DNA of 64,000 nucleotides from contig NZ_UPHU01000001.1 of the NCBI RefSeq assembly GCF_900566075.1, positions 2,356,001 to 2,420,000 on the forward strand, written 5' to 3'. The notes under the pieces were generated by a model that worked only from the letters and a program-made list of their open reading frames with translations, was not told the DNA's origin and did not search any database. Of this stretch, positions 1-7,673 are shown one piece after another; the stretch's first letter is position 1, and each line of letters starts with the position of its first letter. This DNA is from Mycobacterium pseudokansasii (lineage in GTDB: Bacteria > Actinomycetota > Actinomycetes > Mycobacteriales > Mycobacteriaceae). A program made the position numbers and the translations under genes.

Positions 1-170
1 GCGAGGAGGGCGTGGCATCGGTTGCGGTACCGATTCCGGCCGGGGCACCGGGTTTGCGGCTTGCACTCAACGCCGCGGCTCCGTACCACCGGCTGGAAAG
101 GTCCAAGTACTCCTCGTTCGCCGCGGTACTTACCAAGGCAGCCAAGGAGATTGGCGATCAGCTTAGCTGA
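1..170 (+). CDS. IclR-family regulator, C-terminal end (partial at window edge)
   Basis: Reading from base 3 gives 55 codons to TGA at 168-170. The residues EEGVASVAVPIPAG followed by LRLALNAAAP are typical of the end of the IclR effector-binding domain. The DNA-binding part lies outside the window. Its 3' end overlaps by 13 bases the convergent decarboxylase-type gene (158-883). IclR proteins commonly control aromatic acid catabolic operons, including phthalate (phtR) and protocatechuate (pca) genes, so this is the natural candidate regulator of the adjacent dioxygenase operon. The family call is fairly firm; the regulatory target is inferred. Confidence 0.72.
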   Translation, partial: EEGVASVAVPIPAGAPGLRLALNAAAPYHRLERSKYSSFAAVLTKAAKEIGDQLS

Positions 171-883
171 GTGCCCAATCGCGCCACTTCGTGCCGCCAG
201 GCCGCTTCGATGTTGAAGTCAGATCCCAAGTCCGGCAATTCATTCCAATCGGTTTCGGCGATTTCGCGCAACGCGCCCCCGGCAGCCATGACCTGCAACG
301 ACATTCGTGCCAGCGAGTCGAGGCTGATCGCGTGCAACACGGCCTGCTGGACGCTGCCGGCCGCGCTGGTGATTCCATGGCCGCGACAGATCACCACGGG
401 CGCGCTGCCCATGGCCGCCACCATATCCCTGCCCAACTGTGAACTTCGAATCAGGACCGCGCGTTCAAAGACTGGCACGCCGCCGCGGGCGAGCACAGCG
501 CCGGGAATGTCGTACGCCCCATAGATCGGCCGGAATTCGATTCCGGCCAGATCCGCGGCGACGACGGCCGGTGGATGCAGGTGCGCGACCGCCCGGCGCC
601 GAGGATCGGCCAGCATGGTCTCGACGTGGATGGGCAGTTCGTTGGGGACGCGGTATCCGTCGAGTTCCCCCGCGGCGCTCGCGGTTCCGTCAAGCCCGAT
701 CAACCGGATATCACTGGGCCGGGTGAATGCCAAACCCGTGTCGGTGTCGCTGCGACAACGGATGAGTAGCTGGTCCTCGCCGACGCGCAGGCTCAGATGG
801 CCGAGGATGCCATCAGCCAGGCCGCGCGCCGCGGCCACGCGGCAGCCCAGGGCCAGCAGAGTGCGCTGCGGGTCAAGCCTCAT
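158..883 (-). CDS. Class II aldolase/adducin-family protein, probable aromatic-acid decarboxylase
   Basis: 241 aa. The ATG at 883 is chosen because it sits inside the last codons of the upstream SDR gene (11-base overlap) and begins the family-like sequence MRLDPQRTLLALGCRVAAAR. Metal-binding and active-site motifs are visible: HVETMLADP with HLHPP (His-X-His) in the middle and ICRGHGITSAAGS near the C-terminus, as in fuculose-aldolase/adducin enzymes. In actinobacterial phthalate clusters a protein of this family (PhtC) decarboxylates 3,4-dihydroxyphthalate to protocatechuate. Downstream position after a dioxygenase and a dehydrogenase, and pcaHGB nearby, fit that role. The exact substrate is inferred. 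Confidence 0.75.
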   Translation of the reverse strand: MRLDPQRTLLALGCRVAAARGLADGILGHLSLRVGEDQLLIRCRSDTDTGLAFTRPSDIRLIGLDGTASAAGELDGYRVPNELPIHVETMLADPRRRAVAHLHPPAVVAADLAGIEFRPIYGAYDIPGAVLARGGVPVFERAVLIRSSQLGRDMVAAMGSAPVVICRGHGITSAAGSVQQAVLHAISLDSLARMSLQVMAAGGALREIAETDWNELPDLGSDFNIEAAWRHEVARLGTQLS

Positions 884-1673
884 GGCGGTCCCGCAAGCCG
901 AATCCGCCGTCGGGGTGGATGGTTTCACCGGTGATGCCGCGGGAGCGGTCGGAGGCCAGGAACACGAAACTCCACGCATGGTCGTGGGGGGTGAGTGCGA
1001 CGTTGAGCGGCACCCGTGCGGCCAAATCGCTTGCCCTGTTGGGGGAGTCGTTGAGGCGCACGGCATCCAGGCCCAGGCTGGCAAGACCGCGCAGGTCGGT
1101 GTCCAGCGTGCCGCCCGGTGCCACCCCGTTGACCCGAATACCCGGGGCCAATTCGTGTGCCAGCGAGGCAACCAGCCCGCGCACGGCGAACTTCGACGAC
1201 ACGTAGAGCACCCCTCCGCGCCCGGGGTAGAACGACGATGTCGACTCGGTCAGCACAATCGAAGACCCGGTTTGGGCCTGCAGTGCGGGCATCGCGGCCT
1301 TCACCGACTGCAGCTGGCTCAGCACATTGATGCGAAACATCTCGTCGAAGGCCGCTGCAAGGACGTCGGCGTCGATATCGCCCACACCCTGATAGAAGTC
1401 GAAGACGCCGACGCAGTTGACCAGAGTGTCGAGACCGCCGAACGCATCGACGGCCGTCGTGACCGCGCGGTCAGTTGCCGCCCGGGTGGTGGCGTCACCC
1501 TCGATCACCGGCATGTCCGGCAGTTCCTGACGCAACCTCGCGCACTTGTCGGTATCGATTTCCAGCACAGCGACTTTCGCGCCCTCGGTGCGAAACGCGG
1601 CGACGACGGCGCGGCCGATTCCCGAGCCGGCGCCCACCACGAGCGCGCGCCTGCCGTCAAGCCAGCCCGTCAT
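873..1673 (-). CDS. Short-chain dehydrogenase/reductase, probable cis-dihydrodiol dehydrogenase
   Basis: 266 aa. A Rossmann NAD(P) site lies at the N-terminus (residues about 10-20, GAGSGIGRA), the NAG-equivalent region follows at VNCVGVF, and the catalytic Ser...Tyr-X3-Lys occurs as YVSSKFA. PGGTLDTDL is the usual post-catalytic loop. The ATG at 1673 overlaps the preceding small gene by 17 bases and the gene overlaps the next by 11, so it is translationally coupled within the operon. In this setting it most likely rearomatises the cis-dihydrodiol made by the dioxygenase encoded just upstream. The SDR call is firm; the substrate is inferred from context. Confidence 0.85.
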   Translation of the reverse strand: MTGWLDGRRALVVGAGSGIGRAVVAAFRTEGAKVAVLEIDTDKCARLRQELPDMPVIEGDATTRAATDRAVTTAVDAFGGLDTLVNCVGVFDFYQGVGDIDADVLAAAFDEMFRINVLSQLQSVKAAMPALQAQTGSSIVLTESTSSFYPGRGGVLYVSSKFAVRGLVASLAHELAPGIRVNGVAPGGTLDTDLRGLASLGLDAVRLNDSPNRASDLAARVPLNVALTPHDHAWSFVFLASDRSRGITGETIHPDGGFGLRDRHEA

Positions 1674-1908
1674 CGCGTCCCTCCGGTTCGTCGGGCAGTA
1701 ACGGAGCGCGGGAATTGCCGACCATGGCCGCCAGCGTACGGGGGTTCTGCCAGGTGAGCGCCTCCACTTCGAGGGCGTCCAGACTGATCGACTGCCCGGT
1801 TCTGGGTGCGGTGATCAGCAGTCGGGAGCCGTTGCGGGTGTCGACCCGCTGGACCACTACCTCGGTGAATTCGTTTGCCACAGTGATGGGCTCACCGACG
1901 GGCTTCAC
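1657..1908 (-). CDS. Small conserved protein of the dioxygenase operon
   Basis: 83 aa, start GTG at 1908, overlapping the stop of the beta-subunit gene in a GTGA junction. It overlaps the SDR start by 17 bases. The protein has no cysteines, so it is not the missing ferredoxin, and no membrane segment. The middle (EVVVQRVDTRNGSRLLITAP) looks beta-rich. I recall similar short proteins labelled as dihydrodiol-dehydrogenase-associated in mycobacterial databases, but I cannot assign a function. The tight overlaps on both sides argue that it is a real operon member. Confidence 0.6.
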   Translation of the reverse strand: MKPVGEPITVANEFTEVVVQRVDTRNGSRLLITAPRTGQSISLDALEVEALTWQNPRTLAAMVGNSRAPLLPDEPEGRDDGLA

Positions 1909-2444
1909 AGGAATACCGCCAGGTTCTGCATCCGTAACACCGACTCGTCGGCAATAATGGTGCGAAGAGCCAACTTCCAGGTGTTTTCCGGATCCCCATA
2001 CCAGCGCAGTAGATCCTCGCGGCCGCAGGACAACAACGCGCTTTCGTTGACGTCGCCGCGACTGCGGAACAGCAGTTCGGCCGATTCGACGATCACATGC
2101 TCGGGGTCTGCGCCGGCGAAGGTGCGCACGTTGGTGATGAAATGCCGCAGCCGAGACGGGGGATCCTCGGTCCAGGCGTGCTCGGTGGCAAAACGCGCCA
2201 CCCGTTGGGTGAGCGAGTACTTGTCCTCGTCGAAATGAGCCATCCCGGGCCCCATTCCCGGTGACGTGTCGAACCCGGCGCCGCGGGCGGTCGTGACACG
2301 CACCGGCATGACGTAGCGAATGTCGTCGGTCATGGTGTCCAGCCATTCCTCATACTGCTGGGCGTCGAGCAGGTAGGCCTCGTCCACCAGGAACCGGTGT
2401 GCGTGGAGATGACGAATATCGTTGAACGGCAGGGAGTTTCTCAT
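1905..2444 (-). CDS. Ring-hydroxylating dioxygenase, beta (small) subunit
   Basis: 179 aa. The ATG at 2444 overlaps the alpha-subunit TGA (ATGA). A longer upstream reading frame is only a shadow of the alpha gene. The sequence has the aromatic-ring-hydroxylase beta pattern: an N-terminal helix with FLVDEAYLLDAQQYEEWL, then DDIRYVMPVRVT, a central RLRHFITNVR, and the C-terminal strands WKLALRTIIADESVLR. This subunit has a structural/specificity role in the alpha3beta3 enzyme and carries no metal. It is paired with the alpha subunit at 2441-3796. Confidence 0.88.
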   Translation of the reverse strand: MRNSLPFNDIRHLHAHRFLVDEAYLLDAQQYEEWLDTMTDDIRYVMPVRVTTARGAGFDTSPGMGPGMAHFDEDKYSLTQRVARFATEHAWTEDPPSRLRHFITNVRTFAGADPEHVIVESAELLFRSRGDVNESALLSCGREDLLRWYGDPENTWKLALRTIIADESVLRMQNLAVFL

Positions 2445-3796
2445 GACAGGTACGCGGCCCAGAGCTTGAGCAGCTCGCGCTGGTTGTACTCGTTGTAGCC
2501 GACCTGAGCGCGTCCGGGCCCGTGAAAGGCCTCGGCCGGTAGCGCTTCGGCGACGGGCCGGTCGTCGGACAGCAGGCCCATCCGGCTGTTCAGCAGCAGC
2601 CGCCGTGCCATCGTCCCGCCGGCCGTGGTGGTCAGCGAGACCCAGTTCTCCACGTCGTCTTGTTCGAACATGCCGGTCGACCCGAAGCACATCAAATAGC
2701 CCCGGTAGGACCGCTTCTTGAAGTCCGCGGGTGCGGCGGCGTCCACCGCGAACCATGAGCACACCTCGGTTTCGTTCTCGCTGATCGGCTGCCACTGGCG
2801 GATCGAGATGAAGGGCAGCACCTCTTCATTTTCGGGATCGCTGCCGGGCAGCTTGGGCCAGTTGTGTACGAAACTCAGGTTGGGAAAGCAGGTGGCGGCC
2901 GAGAACATGAAGCCGTCGTCACCGATGACCCGCTGTTGCCGGTTGGTCCAGACGCCCTTCATCCGGTCGATCATGTCGTCGGGGTAGCCGACATAGCGCA
3001 TGCGTTCTTCGAAGCTGCCGGGCGGGAGTTTGTAGGTGGTTCCGCCCCCGCGATGTGCCCAGTAGGTGGCGCCATCCTTGCGCTTGTGCGCCTTGGGCTC
3101 GCGGAACAATCCGATCTCGACGATCGAGGCATGGGTGTGTGGGGTGTGGTACATGTCGCCGGCGAAATTCTCGGCGCCGATCTTCCAGTTGGCCTTGATC
3201 CGCCAGCGCTGCGGTCCGCGCACCTCCAACCCACCGGTGCTCTGTTTGGTGTAGTAGTCCAGGTAGAACCGGAAGTCGCCGAGGTAGTCCTCGAGCGGTT
3301 CGGCGCGCGCGTCCAAGCTGATGAAGATCAAACCGTTGTAGCTGGTCAAATTCGGTGCGGGCAAGAGGGTTTGGCCCTTCGGGAACCCCGCGTCGCCACC
3401 GTACGCCTCCCGATGGAACGGCAGCCCGGTAAGCCGGCCATCGTTGCGGTATGTCCAGCCGTGGTAGGGGCAGCGGAAATTGGAGGCATTGCCCATCTCC
3501 GCGCGGCACAGCTGCATGCCGCGGTGCAGACACATATTGAACATCGCGCGCACCGCGCCATCGGAGTCGCGGGCGATGATGAACGAATCGTCGAGCACCC
3601 GGCGTACGACGTAGTCGCCCTCCTGCGGGATCTCCGATTCATGGGCCATGAACATCCACCCGCGGCCGAACAGCCGCTCCTTTTCCAAGTCGAACAGCTC
3701 TTTGTCGTTGTAGATGTGGGCGGGAATCATCCCCCGGCGCACAGCGCCGGTAACACCGTCGAGGGCAGCACCGTGATCGGCCAATCCCAGCCCCAT
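2441..3796 (-). CDS. Ring-hydroxylating dioxygenase, alpha subunit (Rieske), phthalate/benzoate type
   Basis: 451 aa. The Rieske [2Fe-2S] ligands are visible as CLHRG (Cys-X-His) followed by CPYHGW (Cys-X2-His). The mononuclear iron site appears in NWKIGAENFAGDMYHTPHTH with the usual Asp/His/His arrangement. The enzyme adds O2 across an aromatic ring to give a cis-dihydrodiol. It heads a leftward operon, alpha - beta - small protein - SDR - decarboxylase, joined by short overlaps. No dedicated ferredoxin or reductase is present in the window, so electrons must come from elsewhere. The start ATG at 3796 lies only about 10 bases from paired operator-like palindromes. A phthalate-like substrate is inferred from the downstream decarboxylase. 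Confidence 0.9.
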   Translation of the reverse strand: MGLGLADHGAALDGVTGAVRRGMIPAHIYNDKELFDLEKERLFGRGWMFMAHESEIPQEGDYVVRRVLDDSFIIARDSDGAVRAMFNMCLHRGMQLCRAEMGNASNFRCPYHGWTYRNDGRLTGLPFHREAYGGDAGFPKGQTLLPAPNLTSYNGLIFISLDARAEPLEDYLGDFRFYLDYYTKQSTGGLEVRGPQRWRIKANWKIGAENFAGDMYHTPHTHASIVEIGLFREPKAHKRKDGATYWAHRGGGTTYKLPPGSFEERMRYVGYPDDMIDRMKGVWTNRQQRVIGDDGFMFSAATCFPNLSFVHNWPKLPGSDPENEEVLPFISIRQWQPISENETEVCSWFAVDAAAPADFKKRSYRGYLMCFGSTGMFEQDDVENWVSLTTTAGGTMARRLLLNSRMGLLSDDRPVAEALPAEAFHGPGRAQVGYNEYNQRELLKLWAAYLS

Positions 3797-3805
3797 CTCG
3801 CTTGC

Positions 3806-3840
3806 TCTGTTTTACAGAAATGTATTCTGTATAACAGAAT
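3806..3840. promoter_or_regulatory. Twin palindromic operator sites upstream of the dioxygenase operon
   Basis: Two inverted repeats with the same core lie side by side: TCTGT-TTT-ACAGA at 3806-3818 and ATTCTGT-ATA-ACAGAAT at 3824-3840. Their centres are 20 bp apart, about two helical turns. They start about 10 bp upstream of the alpha-subunit start codon on the minus strand. The region is clearly AT-richer than the genes around it. This looks like cooperative binding sites for a dimeric repressor/activator; IclR or TetR type regulators are the obvious candidates. Binding itself is not shown. Confidence 0.65.
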
Positions 3841-4058
3841 CACCTAGAACACCGCGACCGTCTATCGGCTCTAGCGGCGTCAGCGACCGCACAGGTATCC
3901 CGAGGCTGATTCACAGCCACTTCACATTTGTCAAAGCGTTGTGGAGATCTGCCGCGTGGATACGTTGGTAGCTGGTGTGTGCGGGGGCGGGTTCGCTTGA
4001 TGCGCGTCACCGCCTGGCTGAATCTGTCTGAGTCTCTCAATGGGGAAGGACTGGTGTC

Positions 4059-5018
4059 ATGGTGGAGCGGCCTCGAGATCGGCAGCCGCATAAATTCGGA
4101 TCGCGGGTGCTGGCTGCAATTGGGCGCCAAGAGTGGCTGGATCGGCCCAGCTACCGGCTGGAGCACCTGATCAGCTTCGGTTTCAACGCGCTTGGCGGGG
4201 CACGTGACCGCGTCACCAACGCCTTGAACGGCGTATGGCTGGGGCATCCGGTGCATCCGCCGCTGACCTCGTTTGCCAGTGGAGCGCTCGGCACCACGGT
4301 GGCCCTGGACGCCCTCAGCGTGCTGCCCGGCCGGCCTGCCTCGGAGGTGCTGGACGCATCACGGTTTGCTAGCCGCGCACTGGGGTTGGGTATTGCGGCA
4401 AGCGTCGGCTCGGCTGTCACCGGGATTGCCGACTGGCAGCACACCCACGAAGAGGACCGCCGGGTCGGGCTGGTGCACGGTTTGGTGAACACGGTTGCGA
4501 CCGCCCTGTACGTGATGTCGTGGGTGGACCGCCGCCGCGGCCACCACCTTCGCGGGATCGCAGCCAGCGCGCTGGGCTACGCCATCACCGTCGGCGGCGC
4601 CTATCTCGGCGGGGCGCTGGTGTTCGAGTCCGGCATCGGGATCGACCAGTCGGGCGGGCGGCTGCGCACCACAGAGTGGACACCGGTATTGCCCGCGAGC
4701 TCGTTGAACGGCAAGCCGGTTCGCGTCGAGGTCGACGGAGTGGGGCTGGTGGTGTGCCAAACCAAGCCGGGCGAGGTGTCGGCGTTCGGTGAGTTCTGCC
4801 CGCACCTGGCCGCACCGATGGCCGACGGCTGGATCGATCGCGGCCGGCTGGTGTGCCCGTGGCACGGCTCCCGGTTCGCGCTGGAGTCAGGTGAGGTGTT
4901 GCGCGGACCGTCGGCGGCTCCGCTGCCGTGTTATGAGGCCCGCCTGGTCGACGGAATGGTGGAAGTGCGTGGCGACGGCCATGAAGGTCTCCCCGCGTCG
5001 GAAGGGATTGCGAAATGA
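4059..5018 (+). CDS. DUF2231 membrane protein fused to a Rieske [2Fe-2S] domain
   Basis: 319 aa, ATG at 4059 after an AAGGA-like ribosome site. Residues about 60-200 form the DUF2231 membrane part: LGHPVHPPLTSFASGALGTT then several hydrophobic segments (ALGLGIAASVGSAVTGIADW, SALGYAITVGGAYLGGALVF). Residues about 210-310 are a Rieske domain with ligands CPHL (Cys-X-His) and CPWHG (Cys-X2-His). The protein probably anchors an iron-sulphur electron carrier at the membrane. The stop overlaps the start of the hemerythrin gene (5015), so the two are coupled. Partner and electron route are unknown. Confidence 0.8.
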   Translation: MVERPRDRQPHKFGSRVLAAIGRQEWLDRPSYRLEHLISFGFNALGGARDRVTNALNGVWLGHPVHPPLTSFASGALGTTVALDALSVLPGRPASEVLDASRFASRALGLGIAASVGSAVTGIADWQHTHEEDRRVGLVHGLVNTVATALYVMSWVDRRRGHHLRGIAASALGYAITVGGAYLGGALVFESGIGIDQSGGRLRTTEWTPVLPASSLNGKPVRVEVDGVGLVVCQTKPGEVSAFGEFCPHLAAPMADGWIDRGRLVCPWHGSRFALESGEVLRGPSAAPLPCYEARLVDGMVEVRGDGHEGLPASEGIAK

Positions 5019-5500
5019 ACGCTTACGAAGTGCTCAAAGAACACCACGTGGTAATCAAGGGGCTCGGCCGCAAGATCAGCGAGGCGCCGGTGAACAGCGA
5101 AGAGCGCTATAGCCTGTTCGACGACTTGCTGATCGAGCTGGACATCCACTTCCGCATCGAGGACGACCTCTATTACCCGGCGCTGTCAGCGGCCACCAAG
5201 CTGATCGCGGTGGCGCACGCCGAGCATCGCCAGGTGATCGATCAGCTGGCGGTACTGTTGCGCACGCCCCAGAGCGCACCCGGGTACGAAGACGAATGGA
5301 ACTCCTTCAAGACCGTCCTCGAAGCACACGCCGACGAGGAGGAACGCGACATGATCCCCGCTCCTCCCGAGGTGAAGATCACCGATGCCGAACTCGAGGA
5401 ACTGGGCGACAAGATGGCCGCACGCATGGAGCAATACCGCGGATCTGCCCTGTACAAGCTTCGTACCAAGGGCAGGGCCGCGCTGGTCCGAAGCCTGTAG
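5015..5500 (+). CDS. Hemerythrin-like (HHE) protein, Rv2633c type
   Basis: 161 aa. It carries the HHE di-iron pattern: LKEHHVVIKGL, IHFRIEDDLYYPAL, HAEHRQVIDQL and EAHADEEERDMIPA. Sequence and length agree with what I remember of M. tuberculosis Rv2633c, a hemerythrin-like protein linked to acid/macrophage response and catalase-like chemistry. ATG at 5015 overlaps the TGA of the Rieske membrane gene by 4 bases. In M. tuberculosis Rv2633c neighbours Rv2632c; here the Rv2632c-like gene lies about 9 kb away, beyond the island, so the locus has been rearranged. Confidence 0.88.
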   Translation: MNAYEVLKEHHVVIKGLGRKISEAPVNSEERYSLFDDLLIELDIHFRIEDDLYYPALSAATKLIAVAHAEHRQVIDQLAVLLRTPQSAPGYEDEWNSFKTVLEAHADEEERDMIPAPPEVKITDAELEELGDKMAARMEQYRGSALYKLRTKGRAALVRSL

Positions 5501-5514
5501 CCGCACCCAGCCGA

Positions 5515-6276
5515 TTACCGGCGGCCGATTCCGGCCATCATGATCGGGGTGAAGACGCGGACGTCCTCGCCGAAGCGTGCCGCGGCCGCGTCGGCATCCT
5601 CGGGGGAAATGAGCCCCGCATCGACGACGGCGTCGCGCAGGCTCTCGAAGGACAACCTAAAGAAGTCGAAACCCGGTGTAGCGGAATCGATTAGCCGAGC
5701 ACGGCCCTGACCGCGGACCTCGGTGAGCCCGGCGGCGGCCAGGTCGGCGACGACCTGGCGGCCGTAATGCGGTTCGAAGCCGGAGCGCTGCATGAAGGAC
5801 AGGATCGCCTCGGTTGCCCGGTCGAGTTCTGCGCCAGCTCCCTCTAAGCCGAAGGCGGTCCAGTCGTAGTCCTCGATGACCATCCACCCGCCGGGGCGTA
5901 GCGTCGCCGCCAGGCGGCCGATGATCTGCCGGCGGTCGGGCAGGTGTTCGAGGACCAGCCGGGAATGCACCAAGTCGAACTCACCCCGGGGAAGCTCGTC
6001 GCTCCTGATGTCGAGGCGGCGGACGTCGATCGTGTCACTGGCCAGTGATTCGATGAAGCGGGTATCGATGTCGACGGCTACCACCGTGGCGCCGCGGCCG
6101 CTCATCCACTGCAGCAGCGAGCCGCCGCCGGCGCCGACTTCCAGACACCTCCAGCCAGGGCCGATACCGAGGTCGTCCAACAAGGCATGCGTCCCGGGGT
6201 CCCACAGGCTTTCGATGCCGGCCAACCGGGTCCGTTCCTGTGCGAAGCCCTGGTCGTAGACGTAGTCACCCGGCAT
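5515..6276 (-). CDS. SAM-dependent methyltransferase
   Basis: 253 aa with class I methyltransferase motifs: motif I CLEVGAGGGSLLQW, motif II VVAVDIDTRFIE, then FDLVHSRLVLEHLPDR and LRPGGWMVIEDYDW (motif IV/VI region). ATG at 6276. It runs divergently from pcaH and convergently with the hemerythrin gene, so it is not clearly part of either operon. The substrate cannot be told from the sequence. Confidence 0.82.
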   Translation of the reverse strand: MPGDYVYDQGFAQERTRLAGIESLWDPGTHALLDDLGIGPGWRCLEVGAGGGSLLQWMSGRGATVVAVDIDTRFIESLASDTIDVRRLDIRSDELPRGEFDLVHSRLVLEHLPDRRQIIGRLAATLRPGGWMVIEDYDWTAFGLEGAGAELDRATEAILSFMQRSGFEPHYGRQVVADLAAAGLTEVRGQGRARLIDSATPGFDFFRLSFESLRDAVVDAGLISPEDADAAAARFGEDVRVFTPIMMAGIGRR

Positions 6277-6330
6277 GGCGTCAACGCTAAGCGCACGTAT
6301 GGTGGCGGCGCCAGAGTAGCCTCACGCTTC

Positions 6331-7095
6331 GTGAATGCCGCACCGCAGCGCATCGCGTCCCAAGCCGACATCACCTCGGAAATCAATGCCATCGCGGCCG
6401 AATACCAGCGCGCCGGCGGGGCAGAGACCCAGCCCCGCCTCGACTATCCGCCGTATCGCGGCAGTGTGTTGCGCCATCCCGAACGCGCCCTGCTGTCCGT
6501 CGACCCCGAGGAGGTCGAGCGCCGGGCCCCATGCTTCGGCGAGCGGGATGTCGGGCCCCTCGATGCCGATCTGACGGCAGGTCATCCCGGCGAACCGATC
6601 GGGGAGCGCTGCATCGTGGCCGGCCGGGTCCTCGACGGGGCCGGCAGACCGGTGGCGGGCCAGCTGGTGGAGATCTGGCAAGCCAATGCCGGCGGCCGCT
6701 ATCGCCACCAGGGCGACCAACATCCCGCCCCGCTGGACCCCAATTTTGCCGGCGTAGGCCGCTGCCTCACCGGTCCCGACGGCTCATACCGCTTTGTCAC
6801 CATCAAGCCCGGCCCCTATCCGTGGCGCAACCATCACAACGCCTGGCGACCCGCGCACATTCACTTCTCGGTCTTCGGGACGGCGTTCACCCAACGCCTG
6901 GTCACCCAGATGTACTTCCCGGGCGATCCGTTCCTGGGATTGGATCCGATCTTCCAGTCGATATTGGAACCCGTTGCGCGCCAACGGTTGCTCGCTACCT
7001 ACGACCATGGCCTCACCGAGCCCGAGTACGCGACCGGCTACCGGTGGGACATCGTGGTGTCGGGCAGCTGCCGGACCTGCACCGAGGACCGCTAG
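6331..7095 (+). CDS. pcaH: Protocatechuate 3,4-dioxygenase, beta subunit
   Basis: 254 aa from GTG at 6331; the longer upstream reading overlaps the methyltransferase gene and lacks family character. It cleaves protocatechuate between the hydroxyls to 3-carboxy-cis,cis-muconate. The Fe(III) ligands of this family are recognisable: Tyr in GGRYRH, Tyr in GPYPWRNHHN, and the two His in RPAHIHFS. PYRGSVLRHPERAL near the N-terminus is also typical of PcaH. Two bases separate its stop from pcaG. The beta subunit carries the iron in the (alpha-beta-Fe)n enzyme. Confidence 0.92.
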   Translation: MNAAPQRIASQADITSEINAIAAEYQRAGGAETQPRLDYPPYRGSVLRHPERALLSVDPEEVERRAPCFGERDVGPLDADLTAGHPGEPIGERCIVAGRVLDGAGRPVAGQLVEIWQANAGGRYRHQGDQHPAPLDPNFAGVGRCLTGPDGSYRFVTIKPGPYPWRNHHNAWRPAHIHFSVFGTAFTQRLVTQMYFPGDPFLGLDPIFQSILEPVARQRLLATYDHGLTEPEYATGYRWDIVVSGSCRTCTEDR

Positions 7096-7097
7096 CG

Positions 7098-7673
7098 ATG
7101 GCTGAATTGGCCTGCACCCCAGGGCAAACCGTCGGGCCGTTCTTCGGCATCGCGTTGTCGTATCCCGGCGACAGCCAGCTGGTCGCCGATGGGCATCCCG
7201 ACGCTGTCAGGTTATACGGCACGGTCTACGACGGCGCCGGCGCCGGTGTTCCCGACGCCCTGCTCGAACTCTGGCAGGCCGACGGCGACGGTCGCATTTC
7301 ACGACAGGCAGGCTCGTTACGGCGCGCGGGTGCCGGGTTGGCAGAGTTCACCGGATTCGGCCGGGCCGCGACCGACGCGGACGGACATTACCGGTTCACC
7401 ACCGTGGCACCCGGCTCGGTCGACGGCCGGGCGCCGTTTTTCGTGATCGCCGTCTTCGCCCGGGGCTTGTTGCACCGGCTGTTCACCCGCGCCTACCTGC
7501 CGTCTCCTGATCTGGACGACGATCAGCTGTTGGCCCGAGTCGACCTACTGCGGCGCGCCACACTGCTGTGCGTCGACGAGAATGATTCGGGCCGTGTCGG
7601 ATACCGGTTCGACATCCATCTGCAGGGCCGTTCCGAAACCGTGTTCCTGACGTACCGAGATGACATGCGATGA
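7098..7673 (+). CDS. pcaG: Protocatechuate 3,4-dioxygenase, alpha subunit
   Basis: 191 aa. It shows the intradiol-dioxygenase fold sequence TPGQTVGPFFGIALSY at the N-terminus, then VPDALLELWQADGDGR and the later GVDRG-equivalent FARGLLHRLFTRAYLP. As expected for the non-metal alpha subunit, the second His/Tyr ligand set is not complete. ATG at 7098 follows the pcaH stop by two bases, and its TGA overlaps the pcaB ATG (ATGA). Confidence 0.9.
   Translation: MAELACTPGQTVGPFFGIALSYPGDSQLVADGHPDAVRLYGTVYDGAGAGVPDALLELWQADGDGRISRQAGSLRRAGAGLAEFTGFGRAATDADGHYRFTTVAPGSVDGRAPFFVIAVFARGLLHRLFTRAYLPSPDLDDDQLLARVDLLRRATLLCVDENDSGRVGYRFDIHLQGRSETVFLTYRDDMR

Noticed and set aside
3840..4256. Minus-strand 138-codon frame upstream of the DUF2231-Rieske gene
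   Set aside because: It overlaps that gene's start in antisense and has no recognisable protein character; the 3841-4058 gap looks noncoding.
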